This document shows positions 8,013 to 15,227 of a stretch of 22,378 nucleotides of DNA, piece after piece; the stretch's first letter is position 1, and each line of letters opens with the position of its first letter. The notes beneath the pieces were generated by a model. It searched no databases. It saw nothing but the letters and a program-made list of their open reading frames with translations, and was not told the DNA's origin. The position numbers and the translations under genes are program-made. The stretch is from Elusimicrobiota bacterium (GTDB taxonomy: Bacteria > Elusimicrobiota > Elusimicrobia > O2-12-FULL-59-9), in the NCBI GenBank assembly GCA_016206405.1, contig JACQRQ010000210.1, forward strand, positions 1 to 22,378, in the 5' to 3' direction.

Positions 8013-9290
8013 ATGTGGAAAAGCGCGACGCGCGAGGGCGAAACCGGGGCATCCCAAAAATATGAGGCTATTTTCTGCATTTTCCTGGTCGTCATCGCTT
8101 TTCTTTTCAGAGACGACGCCAATTTCGTTTATCCGCAAATTTTGTACCTATTTTCCATCCTCTTTCTGCTGAATTTGGGGGCCGGTTTTTCTCTGCGCCT
8201 CTGGCCGGAGGAAAGCTGGCTCGCGGCCCTCATTACTTTGGCCAACGCGGCCATTATCACCGTCATTTTGTCCTACTCCGGCGGGGAGAACTCCAACCTT
8301 TGGGTGCTCTATCTTCTGCCCATCTACACCTCCTCCCTGCTGCTTGGAACGCGGGAAACCGTGTGGATCACTCTTGGAGTCATCGGATTCAACGCCGTTT
8401 ATTATTACTTATGGGGCCGGGAACCGCTGGAAGAAACTCTCTTTATGCTGGGCCTTAAGAGCGGAATCTTCGCCTTCGCGGCCGCCACGACGAGCCGGGT
8501 CGCCCATAGGCAGCGGCGCGCCAAGCAGGAACTCGCCCAGCAAAGGCAGCAAATGGAGCTTTTGATCGACTCCATGCAATCCCAAGGGCTCAACTCGATG
8601 ACGACCGGCAAACTGGCGGATGTGGAGCTCCTGACGGCGGGAGTCGCGCACGATCTCAACAACGCCCTGTTGGTGATCATCGGCACCTCGGAGCTCATGT
8701 TTCAGGAGGGCCCCTCCAGCCCGAATTTCAAGCCGGATTTACAGCAAATACGCCAATCTTCGCTCTTTTGCAAAAATATCATCGCGGACCTTCTGGGCTC
8801 CGTCAAGGAAAAGGAGCCCAAATTCGTCCCCTGCGACATTCACGACGTCTTAGACTCGGCCCTTTCCTTATATGGGGGGGTCCTCGCGAAAAGCCGGGTT
8901 AAAATAAATAAGCAATTTAATGAAAATCTTCCGAAAGCGTCCGGCAGCTTTCCCCACCTCCAGCGCCTCTTATTGAACCTGATTTCCAACGCCAGAGATT
9001 CTATGAAGGACGGCGGGGTCCTGACCCTGCGCACGGAGAGCGCGCCCGCGCGCTCCTCCCAATCCTCCGAATGGATCCAAGTCGCCGTCGAAGACACCGG
9101 CCCCGGCATTTCCAAAGAGGCCCTCGGCAGCCTATTTAAGCCCTTTTACACCACCAAAGCCCCGGATAAGGGCATGGGCATCGGTCTTTTCCTTTGCCGG
9201 GAAATAGCCAAGAAGCACGGGGGAAAGCTCTCCGCGGACAACCTGCCGGAAGGCGGCGCCCGCTTCGTCCTTCAACTGCCGGCGCATTGA
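8013..9290 (+). CDS. Membrane-bound sensor histidine kinase
   Basis: A kinase of 425 residues. The first 165 residues carry about five or six membrane segments with YSGGENSNLWV followed by YLLPI, matching the membrane domain of the kinase ending at 7316. HisKA has H213 in GVAHDLNN, followed by a HATPase with N326 in SNARDS, DTGPGI (361-366) and a G2 box reading KGMGIGLFL rather than the usual GTGLGL. The kinase boxes are otherwise intact. The gene starts without a ribosome binding site, directly downstream of a promoter shared back-to-back with the HTH-receiver operon. The next gene, kaiB, begins 40 bases after its stop and has its own promoter overlapping this stop. The signal sensed is unknown. 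Confidence 0.93.
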   Translation: MWKSATREGETGASQKYEAIFCIFLVVIAFLFRDDANFVYPQILYLFSILFLLNLGAGFSLRLWPEESWLAALITLANAAIITVILSYSGGENSNLWVLYLLPIYTSSLLLGTRETVWITLGVIGFNAVYYYLWGREPLEETLFMLGLKSGIFAFAAATTSRVAHRQRRAKQELAQQRQQMELLIDSMQSQGLNSMTTGKLADVELLTAGVAHDLNNALLVIIGTSELMFQEGPSSPNFKPDLQQIRQSSLFCKNIIADLLGSVKEKEPKFVPCDIHDVLDSALSLYGGVLAKSRVKINKQFNENLPKASGSFPHLQRLLLNLISNARDSMKDGGVLTLRTESAPARSSQSSEWIQVAVEDTGPGISKEALGSLFKPFYTTKAPDKGMGIGLFLCREIAKKHGGKLSADNLPEGGARFVLQLPAH

Positions 9291-9315
9291 CAATTCAATT
9301 CAGGGCGGGTATACT
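9287..9315 (+). promoter_or_regulatory. Near-consensus sigma70 promoter for kaiB and downstream genes
   Basis: TTGACA (9287-9292) overlaps the stop codon of the upstream kinase. A 17-base spacer leads to TATACT (9310-9315), a five-of-six -10 match. The start would fall near 9322, leaving a leader of only about nine bases before ATG 9331. This is the best plus-strand promoter in the window. Confidence 0.75.
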
Positions 9316-9330
9316 TCAAAGAGAAAAAGC

Positions 9331-9633
9331 ATGAGCCCGATCATCCTAAAACTCTACATCGCGGGCCACACGGCCAACTCGGAGCGCGCCATCACGAACC
9401 TGCGCGGCCTTTGCGAAGAAGCCTTGCGCGGCGAATACGAGCTGTCGATCATCGACGTCCTGGAGCGTCCGGAGACCGCCTCCCAGGACGGCATCTTGGC
9501 CACGCCGTCTTTGATCTTGGAGTCCCCCCTGCCGGCGCGCCGCATCATCGGCGACCTTTCCGACGGCGAGCAGGTCCTGCGGGGCCTCGGCCTGAAGCCG
9601 CCTTCTTCCTCCGAAAACGGCAAGATGCCTTGA
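9331..9633 (+). CDS. kaiB: KaiB-family protein (stand-alone thioredoxin-like fold)
   Basis: At 100 residues this matches the usual KaiB length. Family signatures are LKLYIAGHTANSERAI at the N terminus, IIDVLERP in the middle, ILATPSLI (the KaiB version of the thioredoxin cis-proline region) and RRIIGDLSD near the C terminus. In cyanobacteria KaiB switches fold, binds KaiC and competes with the KaiB-like domain of the kinase SasA. No KaiC is present in this window. The gene lies between a membrane histidine kinase and a PAS hybrid kinase and starts a plus-strand run from its own promoter. The family call is firm. A role as a partner of a neighbouring kinase is inference, and a KaiC elsewhere in the genome cannot be excluded. 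Confidence 0.93.
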   Translation: MSPIILKLYIAGHTANSERAITNLRGLCEEALRGEYELSIIDVLERPETASQDGILATPSLILESPLPARRIIGDLSDGEQVLRGLGLKPPSSSENGKMP

Positions 9634-9649
9634 AACAGCGGATAAATCC

Positions 9650-11587
9650 ATGAATTTAGGCCAGACTTGGGTCCAGGCGCTGCGCCAAGCGATGCGGCGC
9701 AAGCCCCAGCGCACGTCCCTGCATGACGTCATCAGCAAGAACCCGGACGGCATTTTGATCGTGGATCCCGGAGGCGCGGTGCTTTACTGCAACCTCGCCG
9801 CGGAGGTTCTCTTCTGGCGCAAGGCGGAGGAGCTCAAAGGCAAGATTTTCGGACTCCCCATCGTGGCCGACAAGACCACGGAAGTGGAGCTCCTCATCAG
9901 CGGGGGCGGCGTGCGCACGGTGGAGATGTACGTCGTGGAAACGGAGTGGGAGGGCCAAAGCGCCTTTCTGGCTTCCCTGCACGACATCACCGAGCGCAAG
10001 CACATCGAAAAAAATCTCGCCCTTTTCAGCTCGCTGATCGCCCACATGCCGGCCGGGGTGCTGGTCGAAAATGAAAAGCGCGAAATCCTATCGGTCAACG
10101 AGGAGTTCTGCTCCATTTTCTCGATACTCAAGCCCCGCGAAGAGCTCATCGGCGACGATTGGAGCGATATCGCCAAGCAATGCCTGCCTCGCCTGGCCGA
10201 CGCCAAAGCCTTCCCCCGCCGCGTCGACGAGATCGTCAGGGCGCAAAGAGTCGTCACCAACGAGGAGATCGAATTCGCCGACGGCCGGTGCTTCGAGCGG
10301 GATTACAGCCCCATCTTCTCGCGCAACGACGAGTTCGTGGGGCATATGTGGCAGTACCGCGACATCACCGAGCGCAAATTCGCGATGAAAAAAATAGAGT
10401 TCCAAAAAAACGAGCTGGACAAGGCCAACCGGGAGCTTAAAAAGAAAAACGACGAGCTCGAGCGGCTCAGCCAGGTCAAGTCCACGTTCGTCTCCAAAGT
10501 GTCGCATGAGCTCAGAACTCCGCTGACGGTCATCATGTCCTCCTCCAACAACCTGCTCGACGGCGCCTACGGCGCCCTTTCCGAGCCGCAAAAAAAATGG
10601 GTCGGAAGAATCTTCCACCATGCCATCCGGCTGCAGGAGATGCTCAGCGACATCCTGGACCTCTCCAAGCTTGAATCCGGCACGGCGGACATGCGCTGCG
10701 AGCAGCTCAACATCGAAAAGCTCATCAAGACTTTGGTCGTCAACATGCAGATGCTCACCGGCGCCCGCAAGCAGAGCCTGACCTGCGAGGTCCCGGAGGG
10801 CCTGCCGGCCCTGTGGGCCTATCCCGGCCGCATCGAGCAGATTGTGACCAACCTGATCACCAACGCCATGAAGTACACCCAGGAGGGCGGCGCCATATCG
10901 GTATCCGCCCATATGGCCGAGGGCGACAATCTCCAGGTGACGATCGCCGACAACGGGCCCGGCATCGCTCCCGAGCATCACAAGGCGATTTTCGAGCGCT
11001 TCACCCAAATCCACCGGGAAGGCGACGACAAAATACCCATGAAGGGCATCGGCCTGGGCTTGGCCATCTGCAAGGAAATCGTGGCCCAACACCGCGGGCG
11101 CATCTGGGTGGAAAGCGAGTTGGGCAAGGGAAGCCGCTTCATCTTTCAAATCCCGGTGGACCTGAGGGCTTTTCGGCCGCTTTCAAACCACATCCTCGTC
11201 GTTGACGACGAGGAGGACATCTGCGACCTGCTCAAGATGACTCTCACGCGAAAGGGCTATCAGGTCTCGGTCTCGCAGAACGGAAAGGAGGCCATCGAGC
11301 TCATCTCGAACAAAGACAACCCCTACGACCTCATTTTTCTGGATCTGATGCTGCCGGGAACGAGCGGGCTCGACGTGATCAAATCCACCCGCAAAGTCCG
11401 GCCCGAGATTCCCATCATCATCATCACCGCCTATCCCAACAGCGACATCCTGTTTAAGAGCATGGAGCACGCGCCCCTGACTTTCATCGCCAAACCCTTC
11501 AAGCTGGACCATATTTTGGAGACGATGAAAAGATTCCTGCCCAAAGAGCCCTCCGCGGCCCCGCCCGAGGAGCGCAAAACCGCTTAA
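9650..11587 (+). CDS. PAS-PAS hybrid histidine kinase with C-terminal receiver
   Basis: A soluble protein of 645 residues. Two PAS domains (about 22-118 and 124-245, each ending in a DITER motif) are followed by a coiled coil (about 245-275). HisKA has H286 in VSHELRTPL, and the HATPase has N405 in TNAMKY, DNGPGI (434-439) and KGIGLGL. A C-terminal receiver has D519-D520, acceptor D565, switch T593 and K615. This is the one classically ordered hybrid kinase here. The HisKA is of the common EnvZ/PhoR type rather than the NtrB-like type of the minus-strand kinases. It starts 16 bases after the kaiB stop, probably in the same transcript, with only a weak ribosome binding site. Proximity suggests that KaiB might modulate it; this is untested. 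Confidence 0.94.
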   Translation: MNLGQTWVQALRQAMRRKPQRTSLHDVISKNPDGILIVDPGGAVLYCNLAAEVLFWRKAEELKGKIFGLPIVADKTTEVELLISGGGVRTVEMYVVETEWEGQSAFLASLHDITERKHIEKNLALFSSLIAHMPAGVLVENEKREILSVNEEFCSIFSILKPREELIGDDWSDIAKQCLPRLADAKAFPRRVDEIVRAQRVVTNEEIEFADGRCFERDYSPIFSRNDEFVGHMWQYRDITERKFAMKKIEFQKNELDKANRELKKKNDELERLSQVKSTFVSKVSHELRTPLTVIMSSSNNLLDGAYGALSEPQKKWVGRIFHHAIRLQEMLSDILDLSKLESGTADMRCEQLNIEKLIKTLVVNMQMLTGARKQSLTCEVPEGLPALWAYPGRIEQIVTNLITNAMKYTQEGGAISVSAHMAEGDNLQVTIADNGPGIAPEHHKAIFERFTQIHREGDDKIPMKGIGLGLAICKEIVAQHRGRIWVESELGKGSRFIFQIPVDLRAFRPLSNHILVVDDEEDICDLLKMTLTRKGYQVSVSQNGKEAIELISNKDNPYDLIFLDLMLPGTSGLDVIKSTRKVRPEIPIIIITAYPNSDILFKSMEHAPLTFIAKPFKLDHILETMKRFLPKEPSAAPPEERKTA

Positions 11588-11989
11588 ATGCCCCCCCTAG
11601 AGAGCCTGCCCCCCGGCGACCCGAAAAAAATCCTCCTCGTGGAGGATAATCCCGATATTTTGGAGACCCTCGAGGCCACCCTCGGCCTGAGAAATTTCCG
11701 CGTGACCAGCCTCACCGAGGGCTCCCAGGTCATGGCGACGGTCGTCCGGGACCGCCCCGACCTGATCATCATGGACGTCACCATCCCCAAGCCCGACGGC
11801 TACGAGCTCTGCCGGGAGCTTAAAGCCGAAAGTCAAACGCGCGATATCCCCATCATTTTAATGTCCGCTAAAACCCAGCGAACGGAGGTGGAGTTGGGAT
11901 TTCAGATGGGCGCAGACCGCTACATCACCAAGCCTTTTCTCAACGAGGATCTGCTTAAGACGGTCGCCAGCATCTTCCAGAAAAAATGA
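11588..11989 (+). CDS. Single-domain response regulator
   Basis: A CheY-like receiver of 133 residues, starting immediately after the TAA of the hybrid kinase with no gap. A short proline-rich lead is followed by E19-D20, acceptor D63 in IIMDVTIP, serine at the switch (S93) and K115 in KPF. No output domain follows. Direct coupling to the hybrid kinase makes that protein its most likely phosphodonor, either through H286 or through the kinase's own receiver, as in multistep relays. No HPt domain is visible to bridge two receivers. The family call is secure and the partner is inferred. Confidence 0.93.
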   Translation: MPPLESLPPGDPKKILLVEDNPDILETLEATLGLRNFRVTSLTEGSQVMATVVRDRPDLIIMDVTIPKPDGYELCRELKAESQTRDIPIILMSAKTQRTEVELGFQMGADRYITKPFLNEDLLKTVASIFQKK

Positions 11990-11998
11990 GAGCCCCGC

Positions 11999-12916
11999 AT
12001 GCATAAAATATTGATCGTGGACGACGAAGAAGATATTTTGGAAAACATCGAGATGCGGCTTAAAATGAGCGGCTACGGCACCCTCACCGCGACCAACGGC
12101 GCCGACGCGATCAACCTGGCTTTAAACGAAAGCCCGGATCTCATCCTCCTGGACCTGATGCTGCCGAAAGTCAGCGGCATGGAGGTCTGCAAGCAGCTTA
12201 AGGCGAGGCTGTCGACCTTCGTGCCCATCATCATGATTTCGGGCAAAAGCGAGCTGGCGGATAAAATCGCCGGCCTCGATCAAGGGGCCGACGACTACCT
12301 GACCAAGCCTTTCCATATGGACGAGCTCTTGGCCCGCGTCCGCGCCATTCTACGCAACAAACAGATTCTCGACGACATGAAAAGGGAGACCGCGACCGAC
12401 TCCCTGACCGGCATTTACAACAGGCGTTATTTCCTGGTCCGGCTGGAGGAGGAGTGCGGCCGCGCCCAGCGGCGCGGACGAGCTTTTTCCTGCATGATGC
12501 TGGCCTTAAACGGCTACCGCGACGCCGGCGAGCGCTGCGGGCAGGACTTCATGGAGGAGATATTAAAGCAGACGGTTTCCAGGCTGCGGCCGCTCCTGCA
12601 GGAGAGCGACGCATTCATCCGCTTCGGCGAGGAAAAATTCGTCGTCATCCTGCCCGAGACGAGCGCCGAGGGCGCGCAGGACTTGGCCAAGCGCGCGCGG
12701 GAGGCCGTCAGAGCCGAGCCTTTCGGCGGCGCGGCGCAGACGATCGCGCTCGGCTGCCGCGTGGGAACCTGCAGCTTCCCCTCGGACAGGATCGAGAGCA
12801 TGAATCAAATGACCGAATACATCGAATTTTTCCTGCTGGGACACTCGTCCCACGATCCCGGCCCGGAGGAGGCCGGCGCGGAGCCGGCGGAAAACCTCGA
12901 GCCTGAAACGCCATGA
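11999..12916 (+). CDS. Response regulator with degenerate GGDEF domain
   Basis: A protein of 305 residues, with a receiver (1-120; D8-D9, D52, S81, K103) joined to a GGDEF-fold domain (about 130-280). The fold is recognised from DSLTGIYNRRYF (134-145). The active site has decayed: the signature that should read GG(D/E)EF reads GEEKF (210-214), and the metal-binding aspartate strand reads LALNGY instead of the usual DxDxFK type. Diguanylate cyclase activity is therefore very unlikely. It may bind nucleotide, dimerise with other proteins or signal by contact. A tail of about 25 residues rich in Ala, Glu and Pro follows. It overlaps the next gene by four bases (ATGA). Confidence 0.9.
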   Translation: MHKILIVDDEEDILENIEMRLKMSGYGTLTATNGADAINLALNESPDLILLDLMLPKVSGMEVCKQLKARLSTFVPIIMISGKSELADKIAGLDQGADDYLTKPFHMDELLARVRAILRNKQILDDMKRETATDSLTGIYNRRYFLVRLEEECGRAQRRGRAFSCMMLALNGYRDAGERCGQDFMEEILKQTVSRLRPLLQESDAFIRFGEEKFVVILPETSAEGAQDLAKRAREAVRAEPFGGAAQTIALGCRVGTCSFPSDRIESMNQMTEYIEFFLLGHSSHDPGPEEAGAEPAENLEPETP

Positions 12917-14037
12917 GCGCTCCCGAGATGCCTTTGCCAAAACCGCTGTTGATCGTGGATGACGAGTCCGACATCCGCGAGAGCCTGCACGCGACTCTGT
13001 CGATGACGGGCTACCAGGTTTTGACGGCCGCTTCCGGCGAGGAGGGCCTCGCCAAAGCGCAGAAAGACATCCCGGACCTCATCATTTTGGACGTGATGCT
13101 GCCCCACATGAGCGGCTTCGACGTCTGCCGGAAGCTCAAAAGCTCTCCGGCCACCAAGCATATTCCCGTCATTTTACTGACCGCGCTTCAGGACGTCGAG
13201 GATAAAGTGCAGGGACTTGAGGCCGGCGCCGACGATTTTATTCCCAAACCCTTCACCAGCCAGGAGCTCTTGGCGCGGGTCAGGGCTTTTCTCAGGACAA
13301 AATATCTCCGGGACGAGCTGGAGGCGAGCTATAAAAAGCTCAAGGAGCTCGAAAGCCTCCGGGATTCCCTGACGAACATGATCGTGCACGACATCCGCTC
13401 TCCCCTGACCTCCATCCTGGGCAACATGTCCTTCATCATCGACGAGCTCAGAAACGGAGCGGACGTTCCCGAAAACGCCAAGAAGCTTTTGGAAACGGCC
13501 GCGCTCAATTACCGGCACCTGATGAACCTCATCGACACTTTCCTGGAAGTCTACCGCATGGAAAACCAGCAGCTGCCCTTGAAGAAAACCAAGGTGAGCT
13601 TGGTCAAAATCATAGAAACCTGCCTCAGCATTCTGGAGCCCGACAGGCGCAAGAAGGAAATCGTTTTTGAGACCGTTTTTCCCAAAGAGCCGGAGCCGGT
13701 GCTGTTGGACAAAAAATACATCCAGCGGCTCCTCATCAACTTGTTGTCCAACAGCCTCAAGTTCACCCCTCGCGGCGGCAAAATCACCGTCGCGGTCAAA
13801 ACCCTTTCCGCCGGCGGCCAGGTCGAGGTCGTGATCGAGGACACCGGCGTCGGAATCCCGGAGGAAAACCTGGAAAAAATATTCCAGAAGTTCTTCCAGG
13901 GCAAGCCGGGAAGGCGCGGCCAAGGCTTGGGGCTGACGTTTTGCCGCATGGCGGTGGAGGCCCACGGCGGCAAGATTTGGGCGGAAAGAGGGCAGAAGGA
14001 AGGCAGCCGCTTCATTTTCCGCCTCCCGCTCTCATGA
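12913..14037 (+). CDS. Receiver-histidine kinase (N-terminal receiver)
   Basis: A soluble protein of 374 residues. The receiver (about 10-125) has D16-D17, acceptor D60, T90 and K112. A short coiled linker leads to HisKA with H155 in IVHDIRSPL, then a HATPase with N276 in LSNSLKF, DTGVGIP (306-312) and GQGLGL. All key residues are present. As in the kinase at 3950-5602 the receiver precedes the kinase, but there is no GAF domain and the HisKA subtype differs, so the two are not close copies. It is coupled by ATGA overlaps to the genes on both sides. The receiver probably takes phosphate from another kinase and controls this one, which suggests a kinase cascade. Confidence 0.94.
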   Translation: MSAPEMPLPKPLLIVDDESDIRESLHATLSMTGYQVLTAASGEEGLAKAQKDIPDLIILDVMLPHMSGFDVCRKLKSSPATKHIPVILLTALQDVEDKVQGLEAGADDFIPKPFTSQELLARVRAFLRTKYLRDELEASYKKLKELESLRDSLTNMIVHDIRSPLTSILGNMSFIIDELRNGADVPENAKKLLETAALNYRHLMNLIDTFLEVYRMENQQLPLKKTKVSLVKIIETCLSILEPDRRKKEIVFETVFPKEPEPVLLDKKYIQRLLINLLSNSLKFTPRGGKITVAVKTLSAGGQVEVVIEDTGVGIPEENLEKIFQKFFQGKPGRRGQGLGLTFCRMAVEAHGGKIWAERGQKEGSRFIFRLPLS

Positions 14038-14423
14038 ACATCTTCGGCCTCGGCGCCAAGAAGAAGAAGATTCTGGTGGTGGAAGACAACCTCGACATCG
14101 CCGAGAACCTGGAAGCCAGATTGACGGTGCAGGGCTATGAGGTCCACATGGCGCCCGACGGCAAGGAGGGCGTCGAAAAGACCAGGACCGAGCTGCCGGA
14201 CCTGGTCATCTTGGACGTGATGATGCCGAAAATCGACGGATATCAAGCCTGCAGAATCATCAAGCAGGACGAAAAGACCCGCCATATACCGGTGCTGATG
14301 CTGACCTCGCTGCAGCTCATGGGCGACGCCGAAAAAGCCTTTGAGGCGGGAGCGGACGATTTTCTGAGCAAACCCTTCACCAACGATCAATTGCTGAGAA
14401 AGATCCGCAAGCACGTTCCTTAA
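14034..14423 (+). CDS. Single-domain response regulator
   Basis: A CheY-like receiver of 129 residues. The start is ATG 14034, which overlaps the kinase stop as ATGA; the frame is open further upstream but there it lies inside the kinase gene. A lysine-rich lead (GAKKKKI) precedes E17-D18, acceptor D61 in VILDVMMP, switch T91 and K113 in KPF. No output domain is present. Coupled translation with the receiver-kinase makes that protein its likely phosphodonor. It is the last gene of the plus-strand run that begins at kaiB. Confidence 0.93.
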   Translation: MNIFGLGAKKKKILVVEDNLDIAENLEARLTVQGYEVHMAPDGKEGVEKTRTELPDLVILDVMMPKIDGYQACRIIKQDEKTRHIPVLMLTSLQLMGDAEKAFEAGADDFLSKPFTNDQLLRKIRKHVP

Positions 14424-14438
14424 ACGGAGTTAATTTTC

Positions 14439-14453
14439 TATGATATTAGGGCT
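14439..14453 (+). promoter_or_regulatory. Candidate -10 region directly before the OmpR/PhoB-type gene
   Basis: The 30-base gap before ATG 14454 is AT-rich. TATGAT (14439-14444) and the overlapping GATATT (14442-14447) are both -10-like. The second ends exactly six bases before the ATG and closely resembles the sequence before ATG 17103. No clear -35 is seen, and no ribosome binding site lies close to the ATG, which fits a leaderless or near-leaderless start. Confidence 0.4.
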
Positions 14454-15146
14454 ATGGGCTACAAAATACTGATAGTGGACGACGAATCCTCCACGCGAAA
14501 CGTGCTCAAGCGCTACCTCGAAAGCCGCGCCTTCGCGGCGATCACGACGCATGACGGCTCCGAGGCCCTTCTCATGGCCAAGGAATCCAAGCCCGATATC
14601 ATTCTGGCCGACGCCGAAATGCCGGGCCTCGACGGCCACACTCTTTGCCGCATCCTGCGCAAAGAAGAAACCACCCGCTCAATACCCGTCATCATGATGT
14701 CCGGGGCCAAAATTCAGGAAAAGGACATTTTATCCGGCCTGGAGGGCGGCGCCGACGACTATATCCTAAAGCCCTTTTCCCTGCCCATCCTCCTGGCCAA
14801 GATCCACGTGGTTTTAAAGCGCTACGAGACCCCGTCCCAGATGGAAGACAAGCTCAAAAAGTGCGGCATCGAGCTGGACCCGACCGGCAGGACCGTCAAG
14901 GTCAAGGGAAAGTCGGTCGCGTTGACCCGCAAAGAATTCGACCTTCTGGCCACCCTCATCGGCAAATCGGGCCGGGTATTAAGGATAGCTTACCTCTTGG
15001 AGACGGTGTGGGGCTACGATCCCGCCGACTACAACGACCCCGGAACCGTGGAAGTGCACATTTCCCGCCTTCGAAAAAAATTGGGCCCTGCGGTCGCCAA
15101 GCACATCGTCAGCATGACCGGCCACGGCTACAAATTCGAAGAATAG
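14454..15146 (+). CDS. OmpR/PhoB-family response regulator (DNA-binding)
   Basis: A transcription regulator of 230 residues. The receiver (1-120) has D9-D10, acceptor D53 in LADAEMP, switch S83 and K106 in KPF. A winged-helix trans_reg_C domain (about 135-230) shows LTRKEFDLLATL, then a VWGYDP loop and the recognition helix region VEVHISRLRKKLG, ending in GHGYKFEE. The architecture and length are typical of the family. It is the only classical DNA-binding output in the plus-strand cluster, so it may deliver the transcriptional response of the kinases around it. It appears to have its own promoter rather than being coupled to the receiver gene 30 bases upstream. Targets are unknown. Confidence 0.96.
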   Translation: MGYKILIVDDESSTRNVLKRYLESRAFAAITTHDGSEALLMAKESKPDIILADAEMPGLDGHTLCRILRKEETTRSIPVIMMSGAKIQEKDILSGLEGGADDYILKPFSLPILLAKIHVVLKRYETPSQMEDKLKKCGIELDPTGRTVKVKGKSVALTRKEFDLLATLIGKSGRVLRIAYLLETVWGYDPADYNDPGTVEVHISRLRKKLGPAVAKHIVSMTGHGYKFEE

Positions 15147-15181
15147 ATTCCCGCCTTTGTTCCAGATTTAAGCAATTTGTA

Positions 15182-15214
15182 GGCGCCCCTTAAGCTTTTC
15201 AAAAGCTCCGCGCC
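15182..15214. promoter_or_regulatory. Nested inverted repeat overlapping the promoter of the CsgG/FlgO-like gene
   Basis: AGCTTTT (15193-15199) and AAAAGCT (15201-15207) form a perfect palindrome around one base. Outside it GGCGC (15182-15186) pairs with GCGCC (15210-15214). The site lies where a -35 element would be, just before the -10-like TATGCT at 15216. It could be an operator for a dimeric regulator, or the terminator of the preceding gene, though no T tract follows. Confidence 0.4.
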
Positions 15215-15215
15215 C

Positions 15216-15221
15216 TATGCT
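15216..15221 (+). promoter_or_regulatory. Candidate -10 six bases before an ATG
   Basis: TATGCT matches four of six -10 bases and ends six bases before ATG 15228, placing the expected transcript start on the start codon. No ribosome binding site is present. No convincing -35 is seen; the palindrome at 15193-15207 occupies that position, as expected for an activated or repressed promoter. Confidence 0.4.
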
Positions 15222-15227
15222 ATCGGT

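Noticed and set aside
10088..11149. Open frame of 353 codons antisense to the hybrid kinase
   Set aside because: It mirrors the kinase core on the other strand, with no ribosome binding site, promoter or family signature.
12628..12642. Active diguanylate cyclase signature
   Set aside because: The residues read GEEKF, not GG(D/E)EF, and the metal-binding aspartate is missing.
12454..12906. Arginine-rich open frame inside the degenerate GGDEF region
   Set aside because: It is a frame-shifted shadow of the receiver-GGDEF gene, which reads continuously through the region.
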